Origin: a virus
Length of the DNA stretch: 64,000 bases
Virus record (IMG/VR): IMGVR_UViG_3300030202_003733
Location: 47,201-111,200 of that record
Direction: 5' to 3' (one strand)
Shown here: positions 49,067 through 57,345 of the stretch, one piece after another
Position numbering within the stretch: the first letter of the stretch is position 1
How the letters are laid out: every line of letters begins with the position of its first letter
Notes under the pieces: generated by a model
The model's input: only the letters and a program-made list of their open reading frames with translations
Databases searched by the model: none
Told to the model about the DNA's origin: nothing
Made by a program: the position numbers and the translations under genes

Positions 49067-51022
49067 TTAGAGTGTGTCAAGAGAAAGTTCAAGCTCTTCT
49101 TCGACCATAGTTAATAACTCTTTTAGGGCTAACGGATTAGCAAACGGTCTATGCTCACCACTTACATCTGCCCCGGTGACAGGGCCTATCAACCCTAGCC
49201 TGGCCCGGTAATTACTAACTGTTTTGCCTGGGTACAACTTCCTGAAAGATAGATTTGGCACAACGTGCAACTCAGGCTCGCCACCTTTTTTTGTGGGTCT
49301 TCTTAGGAGTTCTGCCGCATAATAATCTCCGGGATTATTAATTTGAAATGCCACTATTTTAGTCCAAAAATCCCAAAGCTTTTGTGAGTCGTAACCTATG
49401 TCTGCCAATTCATTTAAAACGTTAATGTATTCCTGTGCAAACGCTCTTAGGTTCTTAGGTTTAGACTTAGACAAAACCTTAGGTATGTCGTCTCCGTAGA
49501 ACATTCTAGAGTTTATTGAATCGACACAGCCTAATTTACCGGTCACCATTTGTGTTGCAAATCCTGCTTTCGCCAGCCCTAAACCCTTGATTGTTAGAAA
49601 TACCGTCATGACATCCAGTGGGTTAGTATCAGCAGATTTAAGTAAGCCTATCATATTATTATATACTTCTTGTCTATTTCCCCATAGTTCAAAGTATGTC
49701 TTCGTTGCGGGCACAGCCGAAACCTTGCTCACACCGTTTGATATTACAATCAATTCTTCCGGCGGGAGCTTCCTGTACTGCTCGTGTTTTAATAAGTCTA
49801 AAGATATTAAATATGCCTTAGGGCTACCAAAACCCATTCCCGAACCGACCAGGTCAGGATTTTTATTCATCGGATAATTTTCTCTCATCTTCCGATTACG
49901 GGGCGATGACCAACCCGATGGATTGGCTGCATTTGGGTCGGCGTCCTTCGTGGTTATCCACTCCATTAAGTGTGGGAAGTATGGCATGACTGTGGGCCAG
50001 TCAGTTCTTTGTGTTGCATACACAAACAAAATTGTCTCTGCTAGGTTCTCTGGGCTTTCCTTGACCCATTCATTAATCTGTGGGTTGTATTTACAAAAGC
50101 CGCTCTTCCCTAAGGCGTCCGGCGTTAAGCTTACCAGTGGCACCTCTCTGCCAACATCTTGAACTTTTGCTGGTACCTTCTCTGGTCCACCTTCTTCTGG
50201 TTCTGGAACTTTATAAGTTCTAAGTGACGGCAAAGGCAAAGTCTCTTCGGGGTCCTCGTCCTCATCTGGGTCCGACAGCGGGAGATTCATTTGAGTAGCC
50301 TCAGATAGGCCAGTAACATCCTCCGGCGGGACGGGCTCAAACCCCAAGTCTAGAAGCGTTTGCTGCCAGAGTGATTTAATATCCTCACCTTGTTCCTCAT
50401 CCATAACCTCACTGACCATTGACATTAGATCGTCTTTTGACAATTCTTGGCTTGGCTCTTCTTCCGGCATGACATCTGACGCGAGCACAGGGGCCCTTAC
50501 CATAAGTTTCCAATCCCCAGCCTCCGAAGCGTGGAAGTATATCTCCTCCCCAGATAAAATTTCTTTTTGTTCTGGATCCGTAACACTGAAGAAATGGCCA
50601 ACTGCTGGGTGAAAGCTAGCTTCTTCGAATTCGGACAAAACAGCGGGGTCCACCTCATTTGTTTTTGTCACCACTCCAGAGACACCAGCAACTAAAGTTC
50701 TCTTACCTGTTTTTACAATTTGCTTAGCTCCCGACTCGGATGTTTGGAATCTAATCGGGGGCTCAAGTCTAATTGCGTTTGTATAAGCTATAGGCGACCC
50801 TGTTCTAGTGCCACGGGGGCTTGAATTATATATGCCCACCATACCATTGCGACCCTCGTTACGGTTGGTTCTATTGGTGTGCAGCCACACTCGTTGTCCA
50901 ATAAGATCATCGCCCTCCACATATGCAGCCTCGGGGGCTGTGGGGACAATTCGAGGAGGCTTAAGAGACTCGTAATATGCCTCCCTTATCATTTGTAGAA
51001 GGTCGCTCTTGTTGATTTTCAT
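49067..51022 (-). CDS. Putative capsid-targeted protein with HhH glycosylase-like region, 651 aa
   Basis: Starts with the leader shared by other suspected head proteins (KINKSDLLQMIREAYYESL); IRE-A at residues 12-15 fits a prohead-protease site. The first half is disordered and acidic in part (DPDEDEDPEETLPLP near 251-265). Residues about 470-505 (FLTIKGLGLAKAGFATQMVT, GKLGCVDSINSR) look like a helix-hairpin-helix followed by the Asp-containing strand of HhH-GPD DNA glycosylases (L/G-x-VDTHV in that family). The domain call is tentative. It may bind or cut DNA on entry into the host. It precedes the Mre11-Rad50 gene and follows primase. Confidence 0.55.
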   Translation of the reverse strand: MKINKSDLLQMIREAYYESLKPPRIVPTAPEAAYVEGDDLIGQRVWLHTNRTNRNEGRNGMVGIYNSSPRGTRTGSPIAYTNAIRLEPPIRFQTSESGAKQIVKTGKRTLVAGVSGVVTKTNEVDPAVLSEFEEASFHPAVGHFFSVTDPEQKEILSGEEIYFHASEAGDWKLMVRAPVLASDVMPEEEPSQELSKDDLMSMVSEVMDEEQGEDIKSLWQQTLLDLGFEPVPPEDVTGLSEATQMNLPLSDPDEDEDPEETLPLPSLRTYKVPEPEEGGPEKVPAKVQDVGREVPLVSLTPDALGKSGFCKYNPQINEWVKESPENLAETILFVYATQRTDWPTVMPYFPHLMEWITTKDADPNAANPSGWSSPRNRKMRENYPMNKNPDLVGSGMGFGSPKAYLISLDLLKHEQYRKLPPEELIVISNGVSKVSAVPATKTYFELWGNRQEVYNNMIGLLKSADTNPLDVMTVFLTIKGLGLAKAGFATQMVTGKLGCVDSINSRMFYGDDIPKVLSKSKPKNLRAFAQEYINVLNELADIGYDSQKLWDFWTKIVAFQINNPGDYYAAELLRRPTKKGGEPELHVVPNLSFRKLYPGKTVSNYRARLGLIGPVTGADVSGEHRPFANPLALKELLTMVEEELELSLDTL

Positions 51023-51031
51023 AAAAATACC

Positions 51032-51958
51032 TCATGCTTCGATGATTTTCTTTAGTAAGTAGTTGTCAGAATTCATAATTTCTGAACTGTTTTTCTTATC
51101 ATTGAAAATGTCTCTTGGCATAACAGCGACATCTTCATAACCATGCGTGTTAACTTTGTGTACCTCAACACCGTAACCGTTAAGTTTATCAACAATTCTC
51201 ATAGCCTTTTTATCAGCGTCGGAATCTAGTGCAACATATACGGCAGGACTCTCTAAAATTATTTTTTGAAACAAGCGCGACTCCTCTCGCAAAGTAGAAC
51301 CTAGCAGAGGTATTGCATTACCTGCTCGTATAGCATCAAACACACCCTCTACAAGAACAATGTCCGAATCCCAATCAACATATAGGTCATTAAAAATTAT
51401 GTTTCTGCTGACCTTGGGGTTTGTATATTTTTTCCAATCATTCGAGTACGACCTGGCTACGAAATAATTCACTTCCCCCGTATAATCAAACGATGGAATT
51501 ATAATCCTACCAGCATATTCTCCACGAACACAATGACCTATCTTCCACTTAAGGATGTCTCTTTTGGTTATGCCACGGCTAGTGAGATAAAATATTGCCT
51601 TCTGTGCCGTGAGTGATGCAGGGTTACCCGTAAGTGTAACAAATTCTTTTGGCAAAGAAACACTCTGTCTCTCCTCAGGCTTACCATCAAAGAATAGATC
51701 AAACTTGGTCAGATCAACCTGGCCTGTGAGATTCTTCCATTCTCTAACCTGGTCGTATGTGCCGGACTTTCGCACAAGGCGAAGTATGTTCCTGCCGCTA
51801 GTATCGCATACCCAGCATTTGTACGCGTTTTTCTCAATGTTGACAGATAACTTTCTCTTGTGGTGATCACAAAAAGGACAATAAAATAGAAGTTCGTTAC
51901 CCGAGTGGTAGCATGAGCCAAGAGCGTCTTTTAGGATTTTTAATTTTTTATTACCCAA
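51032..51958 (-). CDS. DNA primase, DnaG/T4 gp61-like
   Basis: Makes RNA primers at the fork. The zinc-binding head has C27, C30 (CPFCDHH) and C48, C51 (CWVC), and the TOPRIM core has LVEGVFDAI (E204) and ALDSDAD (D245, D247). 308 aa is smaller than bacterial DnaG, as for gp61. The start is a TTG; the site before it is weak (GAGAGTGAATAAAA). It is separated from helicase and SSB by 35 kb, unlike in T4, and sits between two putative virion proteins. Confidence 0.93.
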   Translation of the reverse strand: MGNKKLKILKDALGSCYHSGNELLFYCPFCDHHKRKLSVNIEKNAYKCWVCDTSGRNILRLVRKSGTYDQVREWKNLTGQVDLTKFDLFFDGKPEERQSVSLPKEFVTLTGNPASLTAQKAIFYLTSRGITKRDILKWKIGHCVRGEYAGRIIIPSFDYTGEVNYFVARSYSNDWKKYTNPKVSRNIIFNDLYVDWDSDIVLVEGVFDAIRAGNAIPLLGSTLREESRLFQKIILESPAVYVALDSDADKKAMRIVDKLNGYGVEVHKVNTHGYEDVAVMPRDIFNDKKNSSEIMNSDNYLLKKIIEA

Positions 51959-51964
51959 TTTTAT

Positions 51965-52765
51965 TCACTCTCTAAAGTCCCCGTAAATATATACCATTGG
52001 CTCATCAATATCAAGAGACTTTTTTGTTAAGCCTGACATCGCCTTAAACGAGTGCTTGTAAAAACCATCGCGCATTTTGTAATCTACAGAAGGACCACCA
52101 TCAAACAAAATACCGTCTTGGATATTGAAGTCTAGTCCGATTGATACAATATCCTCAATAGTAACCAAACCAAGACGACTGCTTGAAACCACAATGACAA
52201 TATTACCCGATGAATCTTCCCCAACAAGACTTCTGTAATTTTTCTTCTTGGCAGATTCCGCTTTCATGATGTTCCTGTTTGCTTTGCCATTGTTTATACC
52301 AACCAATAGTGTCTGCGAGTTATGCTCCGTCAGTGGTGGGCTGCTGTAGGCTTGAACGTGTGGGGTGCCATTCTTTACATAGAAGTATCCGCCGCCCCTG
52401 ACACGGCTTGAGCGTCTTTTTTTATCAATCACTACAAGCCCTATCGGGTCTTGTTCGCCAAAGAAATTACTGTTTAGAAAGAAATCCTTATCTGTAGGCT
52501 TCTCTGTGGAAACTCCAAATTTCATCTTGTTTTTGGGAATCACAAAAACCTTTAAAGATCCCAAAGGTAGATATCCTCCGATGCATGAAGTCTCATACAC
52601 TGTCATGTGTTCTGTTTTGCTCAGAGTAGTGTAGTCATAAGACTCGCGTTGATCAAAGAACAAGTTGTTGTCAATCGCAGGCCAAACAAGCGGATCAATC
52701 ACAGGTGTTTGTGGTGTCGCGTAAAGCATTGCGGCAATGAATGTTGTAATGGTTTTAATGTTCAT
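51965..52765 (-). CDS. Secreted phosphodiester glycosidase-like protein (NAGPA/DUF2233 type), 266 aa
   Basis: Has an N-terminal signal peptide (IKTITTFIAAMLYATPQ) and then the pattern of NAGPA-type domains: NSNFFGEQDPIGLVVID near residues 92-110, GGGYFYVKNGTP, LVGINNGK, GNIVIVVSSSRLGLVTIEDI and DGILFDGGPSVDYKMRDG near 212-229, with the DGG motif. The human relative removes GlcNAc from a phosphodiester; phage and bacterial members act on cell-surface or wall polymers. Here it is likely to act in the periplasm. It lies between the hydrolase at 52787 and primase. Its substrate is unknown. Confidence 0.8.
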   Translation of the reverse strand: MNIKTITTFIAAMLYATPQTPVIDPLVWPAIDNNLFFDQRESYDYTTLSKTEHMTVYETSCIGGYLPLGSLKVFVIPKNKMKFGVSTEKPTDKDFFLNSNFFGEQDPIGLVVIDKKRRSSRVRGGGYFYVKNGTPHVQAYSSPPLTEHNSQTLLVGINNGKANRNIMKAESAKKKNYRSLVGEDSSGNIVIVVSSSRLGLVTIEDIVSIGLDFNIQDGILFDGGPSVDYKMRDGFYKHSFKAMSGLTKKSLDIDEPMVYIYGDFRE

Positions 52766-52786
52766 GCAAAAATGATAACATAAATT

Positions 52787-54586
52787 TTAAAAAAGTCGAT
52801 AGATTTCTTTGTATGTTTTCATATTTTGCGCCACTTCACTTATGTAACCAAGGGATGTAAGGAAACTATCGCCTCGTGGTGTTTTGAACGCTGGGATATA
52901 GTTTTGTGCGACAGGCTCCTGCTCAGTCTCCTCACATTTCTTTTTTATCTCGTCAGTACCGCAGTAGCTTGTGACATTGTCTGGGCTTGTATTATATCCG
53001 ACAAGTGCCATATCAAGAGCGGCTCGGCCAGTTGAAGTAAACTTCTGTCTAGAAACGCCGGGGGAGTCCGTGCTATAACCTATCTTAGCGGCCTTTTTAT
53101 ATAGCAAGGCGAGAATGCCTATCGCGGCTATTACCGCTTTAGAGTAATTCGTGACAGACATAGCTCCTTGAATTTCCATTTTTTTAGCGTAATCAGCAAG
53201 CTCAGCATCTTCATCACCAAAATGTTGACCATATCTCACTTGAGCAGGGCCTATAGATGTGTCCCCTACCGTCAGAAGAAGCCAGCCAAGTGCGCCGTCT
53301 CGATATGCTATTGATTTAGTAATCGGATTATTGGCAGTGATCGATGCCATGTTTTCAACCCATTTGAGGACATTGTATCTTTTGCCTTTGCCAAAGTCAC
53401 TCTCTCTGCCAGTGACGCCTACCGCAGCATTTGTTAAGAGCCGAAGAGTTTGTTTATCAATTCCCAAAGATTTCATTATGGACCCTTGACTAAGTGTAAC
53501 TGCGAGCACGGCGTTTTTTATATTGTCAGGCAAGTTAGTATCATTAATTTTACTAGTCGCCACGTCTGCCTTGGTGGGGCGCTGGGCCATCGACCCCTTC
53601 TCCTCTGAAAGCACCTGGGGTGACTTGTTCCACATAATCTTAATTGACCCTCTGCCACTACTATTTTTTATGTAGCTTAGCGGTTCTGCCTTCACGGTTC
53701 CCTCGGCTTGATGAAAAATAACTGGCTCGCCATTGCTTATAGCCCCTACAAACCCTAAGTGTGTATTCATGCCAAAACCCTTACCAGATAGGATGGTATT
53801 ACCCGGCACCCATTTGCCGCCCTTTTGAACAAAAAATGGCCCGTCTCCAGCCTTTGTCTCTCCCCCTTCTTGATTTGGGCTCATGCCTGTGGCCCCCTGT
53901 TTAAAAGCTGCCTTAAAGTTCGAACTACCTTGATAATAAAGCCCCACTATATCTCCGAGCTTCAAAGCGCGTTGCCACATAGATTGATCTGGTATAAGTT
54001 TTTTTACAAACTTCTCCACATCTGAGTTTCGCTTTGCTCTGATATTTGCAAAAAGCTCAGTGGCCTCAATAGCAAGATCCTTGCTTATATTTTTAAAAGC
54101 AGAATATTTGACCTGGCTTAAGCGGTGTTGGTGCCACGCATTGCCCCTGCTACCTCCGGTTGTTTTCAGCGTATCAGAAACCCACTGAGCGCATCCCCGG
54201 TCTTTACATTGTAGCACATTACTTTTTTTACCCGCCTTAATGTCTTCCTCGGCGGTCTTTAGGTTTTCAGGCAAGCCCTTGTAATACTGTATGCCCTCTT
54301 GCCCGAATATATAATTATAAATTGATTGAAGTACCCCTGGTCCTCCCTCTTCACCGGCAGCCTTCAGAACCTTGCCTAAACTTTCGGCGTCCGTAATCCC
54401 TTTTCTTGCAAGTTTGTTGCCTTCTCTCTTATAAGCGTCATAAGACTTTTTGTCGGGAGATAAAATATAATAGAAAACGCTATCACCCGGCAGCTCAATT
54501 GCACCACGGGGCAACGAGGCCTCCTTCAGGTAGGCCTTCAGTTCTTCTTCAATGATAGATTCTATATCGGATTTAGTTACTATCAT
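52787..54586 (-). CDS. Two-domain peptidoglycan hydrolase with capsid-targeting-like leader, 599 aa
   Basis: The leader (VTKSDIESIIEEELKAYL) ends in LKE-A at residues 20-23, a prohead-protease type site. A cysteine peptidase-like domain follows: C132 in GCAQWV and H276 in NTHLGFVG fit the Cys/His pair of NlpC/P60 or CHAP folds. The C-terminal part looks like a lytic transglycosylase: E395 in GRESDFG, SIGPAQV at 444-450 (as SxGxxQ) and VGYNTSP at 529-535 (as AYNxGP). The two activities would cut the peptide stem and the glycan. If packaged and ejected, it would open the wall for DNA entry, or it may act as the endolysin. No other endolysin is seen in the window. Confidence 0.75.
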   Translation of the reverse strand: MIVTKSDIESIIEEELKAYLKEASLPRGAIELPGDSVFYYILSPDKKSYDAYKREGNKLARKGITDAESLGKVLKAAGEEGGPGVLQSIYNYIFGQEGIQYYKGLPENLKTAEEDIKAGKKSNVLQCKDRGCAQWVSDTLKTTGGSRGNAWHQHRLSQVKYSAFKNISKDLAIEATELFANIRAKRNSDVEKFVKKLIPDQSMWQRALKLGDIVGLYYQGSSNFKAAFKQGATGMSPNQEGGETKAGDGPFFVQKGGKWVPGNTILSGKGFGMNTHLGFVGAISNGEPVIFHQAEGTVKAEPLSYIKNSSGRGSIKIMWNKSPQVLSEEKGSMAQRPTKADVATSKINDTNLPDNIKNAVLAVTLSQGSIMKSLGIDKQTLRLLTNAAVGVTGRESDFGKGKRYNVLKWVENMASITANNPITKSIAYRDGALGWLLLTVGDTSIGPAQVRYGQHFGDEDAELADYAKKMEIQGAMSVTNYSKAVIAAIGILALLYKKAAKIGYSTDSPGVSRQKFTSTGRAALDMALVGYNTSPDNVTSYCGTDEIKKKCEETEQEPVAQNYIPAFKTPRGDSFLTSLGYISEVAQNMKTYKEIYRLF

Positions 54587-54598
54587 CTAGGAAGTTCC

Positions 54599-56818
54599 TT
54601 ATGCTACGCCAGTGTCGCCACGGCCAGCGCGGCCAGCCCTCTTTGCAAGTCTGCCTGCGGCTTTCTCGCGACCTGCGCCAGAAGCAAGCTGTGACAATTT
54701 ATCTGCCCTAGCGGCTCTAACTTGTTTTGCAATATTTTTAAGCTGCGGGTCTCCGACGCCATACTTGTCTTCTGCATTGGCAAGAATCCTATCTGCTGCC
54801 CTTCTTACTTCGCCAGGTGTATTAGCTTTAGCAATCATACCACGCCAACCTCTTGCCTGTGGGGCCGGGGTCTTAGCTTTTGGCATCGGCACATCTGAGG
54901 TCATGGCGACCTGACGTGGCGGAGTTGTCATTTTTACAACGTCATCGCGGTCAAGCTTGACACCTTTGCCTGCTCTTTGTGCAATAGATGCAGGTGGTTT
55001 GGGTGAGGGTCTATCCGCGACCGTCTCAATATCACCGTAGGTCTTCACTGGAAGGGTAAGCTTTTGGCCAACACGAATCAAGTCAGGATTTTTCTCCAGT
55101 TCTGGATTTGCCATGATCATATCCCGGACAGTTATGCCGAGTCTTTGTGCGATCTTGGAAACAGAGTCACCCGACTTAACAGTGTATTCCTCATTAAGGT
55201 TGATCTTTCTTCTGTGAGTTTTCATCACATCCACGGTCTCTTCTTTAACCATTGACTCTATAAGTTGTTTGGTGATTTTCATTGTTTTAGTTCCTTCTTG
55301 TATACCTTTGTCATCTGCATAAGCTTGTGCAACCCTACCCCTTGCAGGGGTGCCTGGTGCTGGTGCTTTTTTAAATCTTTGTTTACGAGCCCTATCAGCG
55401 CGTTTACCAGCTTTTCGGTCAGCCGATGGTCTAGTTTCTTGTCTCGTGAGCCTAGCCTTTTTTGTTTTGAATTCTTCAATCTTCTTGTCTGCTATCCTAA
55501 CAATATCTGCTGGCAAGTAATCGGTTTTGAGGCTAACATACCTTTTCATAATAGCTGGTAGATTGCGAGGCTTCTCCGGTATTGCTCTTCTGTCCGGGTC
55601 CCTTCCTTTTTGAGCATACTCTGTTCTTATCCTCTGTAGGTCCGCAATTGCGCGATCATACTCTTGCATAGCTTTAGAGCCCGTGAACGTAGGGACCGGA
55701 ACGTTTTCTTTTTTCTCTTTCTCTACTTTAGCCTGTTTTGGCTCAACTTTTGTTTCAGGTGTTTTTGGATCGGCTTTACGCTTAGGAGTAGGGCCGCCTT
55801 TGAGAGACGCCTTGTATTCCTCCCCATACTGTGCCCATGCTTTTCTTATATATGAATTATTGTATGGTCCGCTTGGGTCAAGATCAATTTGTCTAGCGTA
55901 GTCCGAGTGGGTCTTATTTACCCATGCTCTGAATTTATCACCAGTGGTTCGGTCTACAATAACACCGCCAGTAAGAACTGCCATAGCGACTCTGCCGCCG
56001 CCGCCCTTCTTGTCATCTTTCTCTTCTTTTTCCTCTTCGGGCTCTTCCTCTTCACCACCAAGTATTTTATTTTCATCTAACGCTCCGGTCTTAGGATCCC
56101 ACTGATCTATCTTATGACCATCGAGCAGGGCCAGCGCGATTGTTTGAAGGTTTTTACCAAAAGCCTTAACTAAACCACCCGCAGCGAGGCCAGCGCCGGC
56201 TGCACCGGCTGCTCCTCCCGCAGCAACACCGGCAGGTATTGATAGACCACCAGTAAACCCAGCACCAGCGAGGCCAGCAACCCCTCCGGCAGCAGCACCT
56301 CCAATACCGCCAGCAACAGCAGCAGCGCTGCCGGCAGCAGCGGCTTGGATCGCCGCGTTGGTCAGTTCACCCTTTATGTGTCTCCTCAGGGGCGCACCAG
56401 CATATTCTTTGTATGCGGCCTCAATTAATTTGTTAGTGCCTTCATCATTAGCCAAGTTACCAATAAGTTTTGATTCATTCGTGCCAATACCCGTGCCGCC
56501 TTTCATAGATTGGTAAAGTGCTCGCACTCTAGCATTTATTAGAGCTGTCCCGGATTTACCAGCGTGCTCGTTATAATAGTCCATGGAGGACTTGCCTCCA
56601 GCAATACCTCTTGACGTCATTTTCCAAGCAGCCAGCAGATGTTTCCATTTGATTTTACCCTCTCCGGGGACGAGCCAGTACTCCTCACGCGCTTCCTGTG
56701 GGTCCTCTGCGGCGGGCGCGGCCTCTTCCTCTTGTTCAGATATTTCGTTTAAGTATCTTTTATACTCTTCTTTAACAATCTTGTTGAGGTCTTGAGGGTT
56801 CATTTTTACTTTGCTCAT
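54599..56818 (-). CDS. Putative ejected membrane-active protein with glycine-zipper and LysM domain, 739 aa
   Basis: Leader VKMNPQDLNKIVKEEYKRYL (LNE-I, ISE-Q sites near 22-29). Residues 152-218 are extremely Gly/Ala-rich (for example GGIGGAAAGGVAGLAGAG), a glycine-zipper pattern that could insert in membranes. A long charged region follows, then at M513 a second leader KITKQLIESMVKEE, and a LysM domain at about 543-591 (EEYTVKSGDSVSKIAQRLGI; NPDLIRVGQKLTLPV). AAGGA precedes the internal ATG (55282), so an independent 227-aa LysM product may also be made. The role as ejected pore or wall-binding protein is inferred. Confidence 0.65.
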   Translation of the reverse strand: MSKVKMNPQDLNKIVKEEYKRYLNEISEQEEEAAPAAEDPQEAREEYWLVPGEGKIKWKHLLAAWKMTSRGIAGGKSSMDYYNEHAGKSGTALINARVRALYQSMKGGTGIGTNESKLIGNLANDEGTNKLIEAAYKEYAGAPLRRHIKGELTNAAIQAAAAGSAAAVAGGIGGAAAGGVAGLAGAGFTGGLSIPAGVAAGGAAGAAGAGLAAGGLVKAFGKNLQTIALALLDGHKIDQWDPKTGALDENKILGGEEEEPEEEKEEKDDKKGGGGRVAMAVLTGGVIVDRTTGDKFRAWVNKTHSDYARQIDLDPSGPYNNSYIRKAWAQYGEEYKASLKGGPTPKRKADPKTPETKVEPKQAKVEKEKKENVPVPTFTGSKAMQEYDRAIADLQRIRTEYAQKGRDPDRRAIPEKPRNLPAIMKRYVSLKTDYLPADIVRIADKKIEEFKTKKARLTRQETRPSADRKAGKRADRARKQRFKKAPAPGTPARGRVAQAYADDKGIQEGTKTMKITKQLIESMVKEETVDVMKTHRRKINLNEEYTVKSGDSVSKIAQRLGITVRDMIMANPELEKNPDLIRVGQKLTLPVKTYGDIETVADRPSPKPPASIAQRAGKGVKLDRDDVVKMTTPPRQVAMTSDVPMPKAKTPAPQARGWRGMIAKANTPGEVRRAADRILANAEDKYGVGDPQLKNIAKQVRAARADKLSQLASGAGREKAAGRLAKRAGRAGRGDTGVA
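55276..55299 (-). promoter_or_regulatory. Possible internal translation start within the 739-aa gene
   Basis: AAGGAACTAAAACA precedes the in-frame ATG at 55282, a ribosome-binding-like AAGGA at nine bases. The peptide that starts here (KITKQLIESM) repeats the capsid-targeting-like leader. It may start a separate LysM protein. The longer frame has no stop, so both forms are possible. Confidence 0.45.
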
Positions 56819-57345
56819 TAGCTGTTGTTCCTTATCTCTTGTAAGCCTGCTCTGGCTATTACCAAACTATCTGCTCTGTCGTAATATTCAGGCTTTGGGT
56901 TTCCAAATTTAGTATATTCGATTGCAAAGTTAGGTTCATTCTCAATTAAATAGTTCATTACAAACTGTTTTGCCTTAATTCCCCTGGGAACTTTTATACC
57001 ACACAACTTTCTCGCACTAGTCGCTGCAATGTACTGTGGCTCAATATCAAATTCTTTAAAGACCATCCATGAAACAACACCGTTAAATCTTGATAAAGTG
57101 GATAAAGTTTTAGCAGACGAGAAGCCACTTCTAAAAGACTGTAGCGACTGTTCTATAAAAACACTCGCTATATCAAAGCGGCTATCTTTCGCTAGTTTTA
57201 TTATCTGCTCGTTGACAAAATTAGCCTTATCGAAAAAATTCTTGTATTTTCTAAGATCCCAAGCTTCATTCAACAATATGTCATCATCGTCCGAAACGAT
57301 AGTGACGCCAGTTATGCTTGTAGAAATATCTAACCCTAAAATCAT
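56818..57345 (-). CDS. RuvC-like Holliday junction resolvase, 175 aa
   Basis: RNase H-fold endonuclease. The catalytic acidic residues are D6 in LGLDISTSITGV, E65 in VFIEQSLQS, and D156/D159 in YYDRADSLVIARAG. T4 uses endonuclease VII (gp49) for this job; here a RuvC-type enzyme would clear branched DNA ahead of packaging. Its stop overlaps the 739-aa gene start and its start overlaps the 492-aa stop by one base, placing a DNA enzyme in a virion operon. Confidence 0.88.
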   Translation of the reverse strand: MILGLDISTSITGVTIVSDDDDILLNEAWDLRKYKNFFDKANFVNEQIIKLAKDSRFDIASVFIEQSLQSFRSGFSSAKTLSTLSRFNGVVSWMVFKEFDIEPQYIAATSARKLCGIKVPRGIKAKQFVMNYLIENEPNFAIEYTKFGNPKPEYYDRADSLVIARAGLQEIRNNS

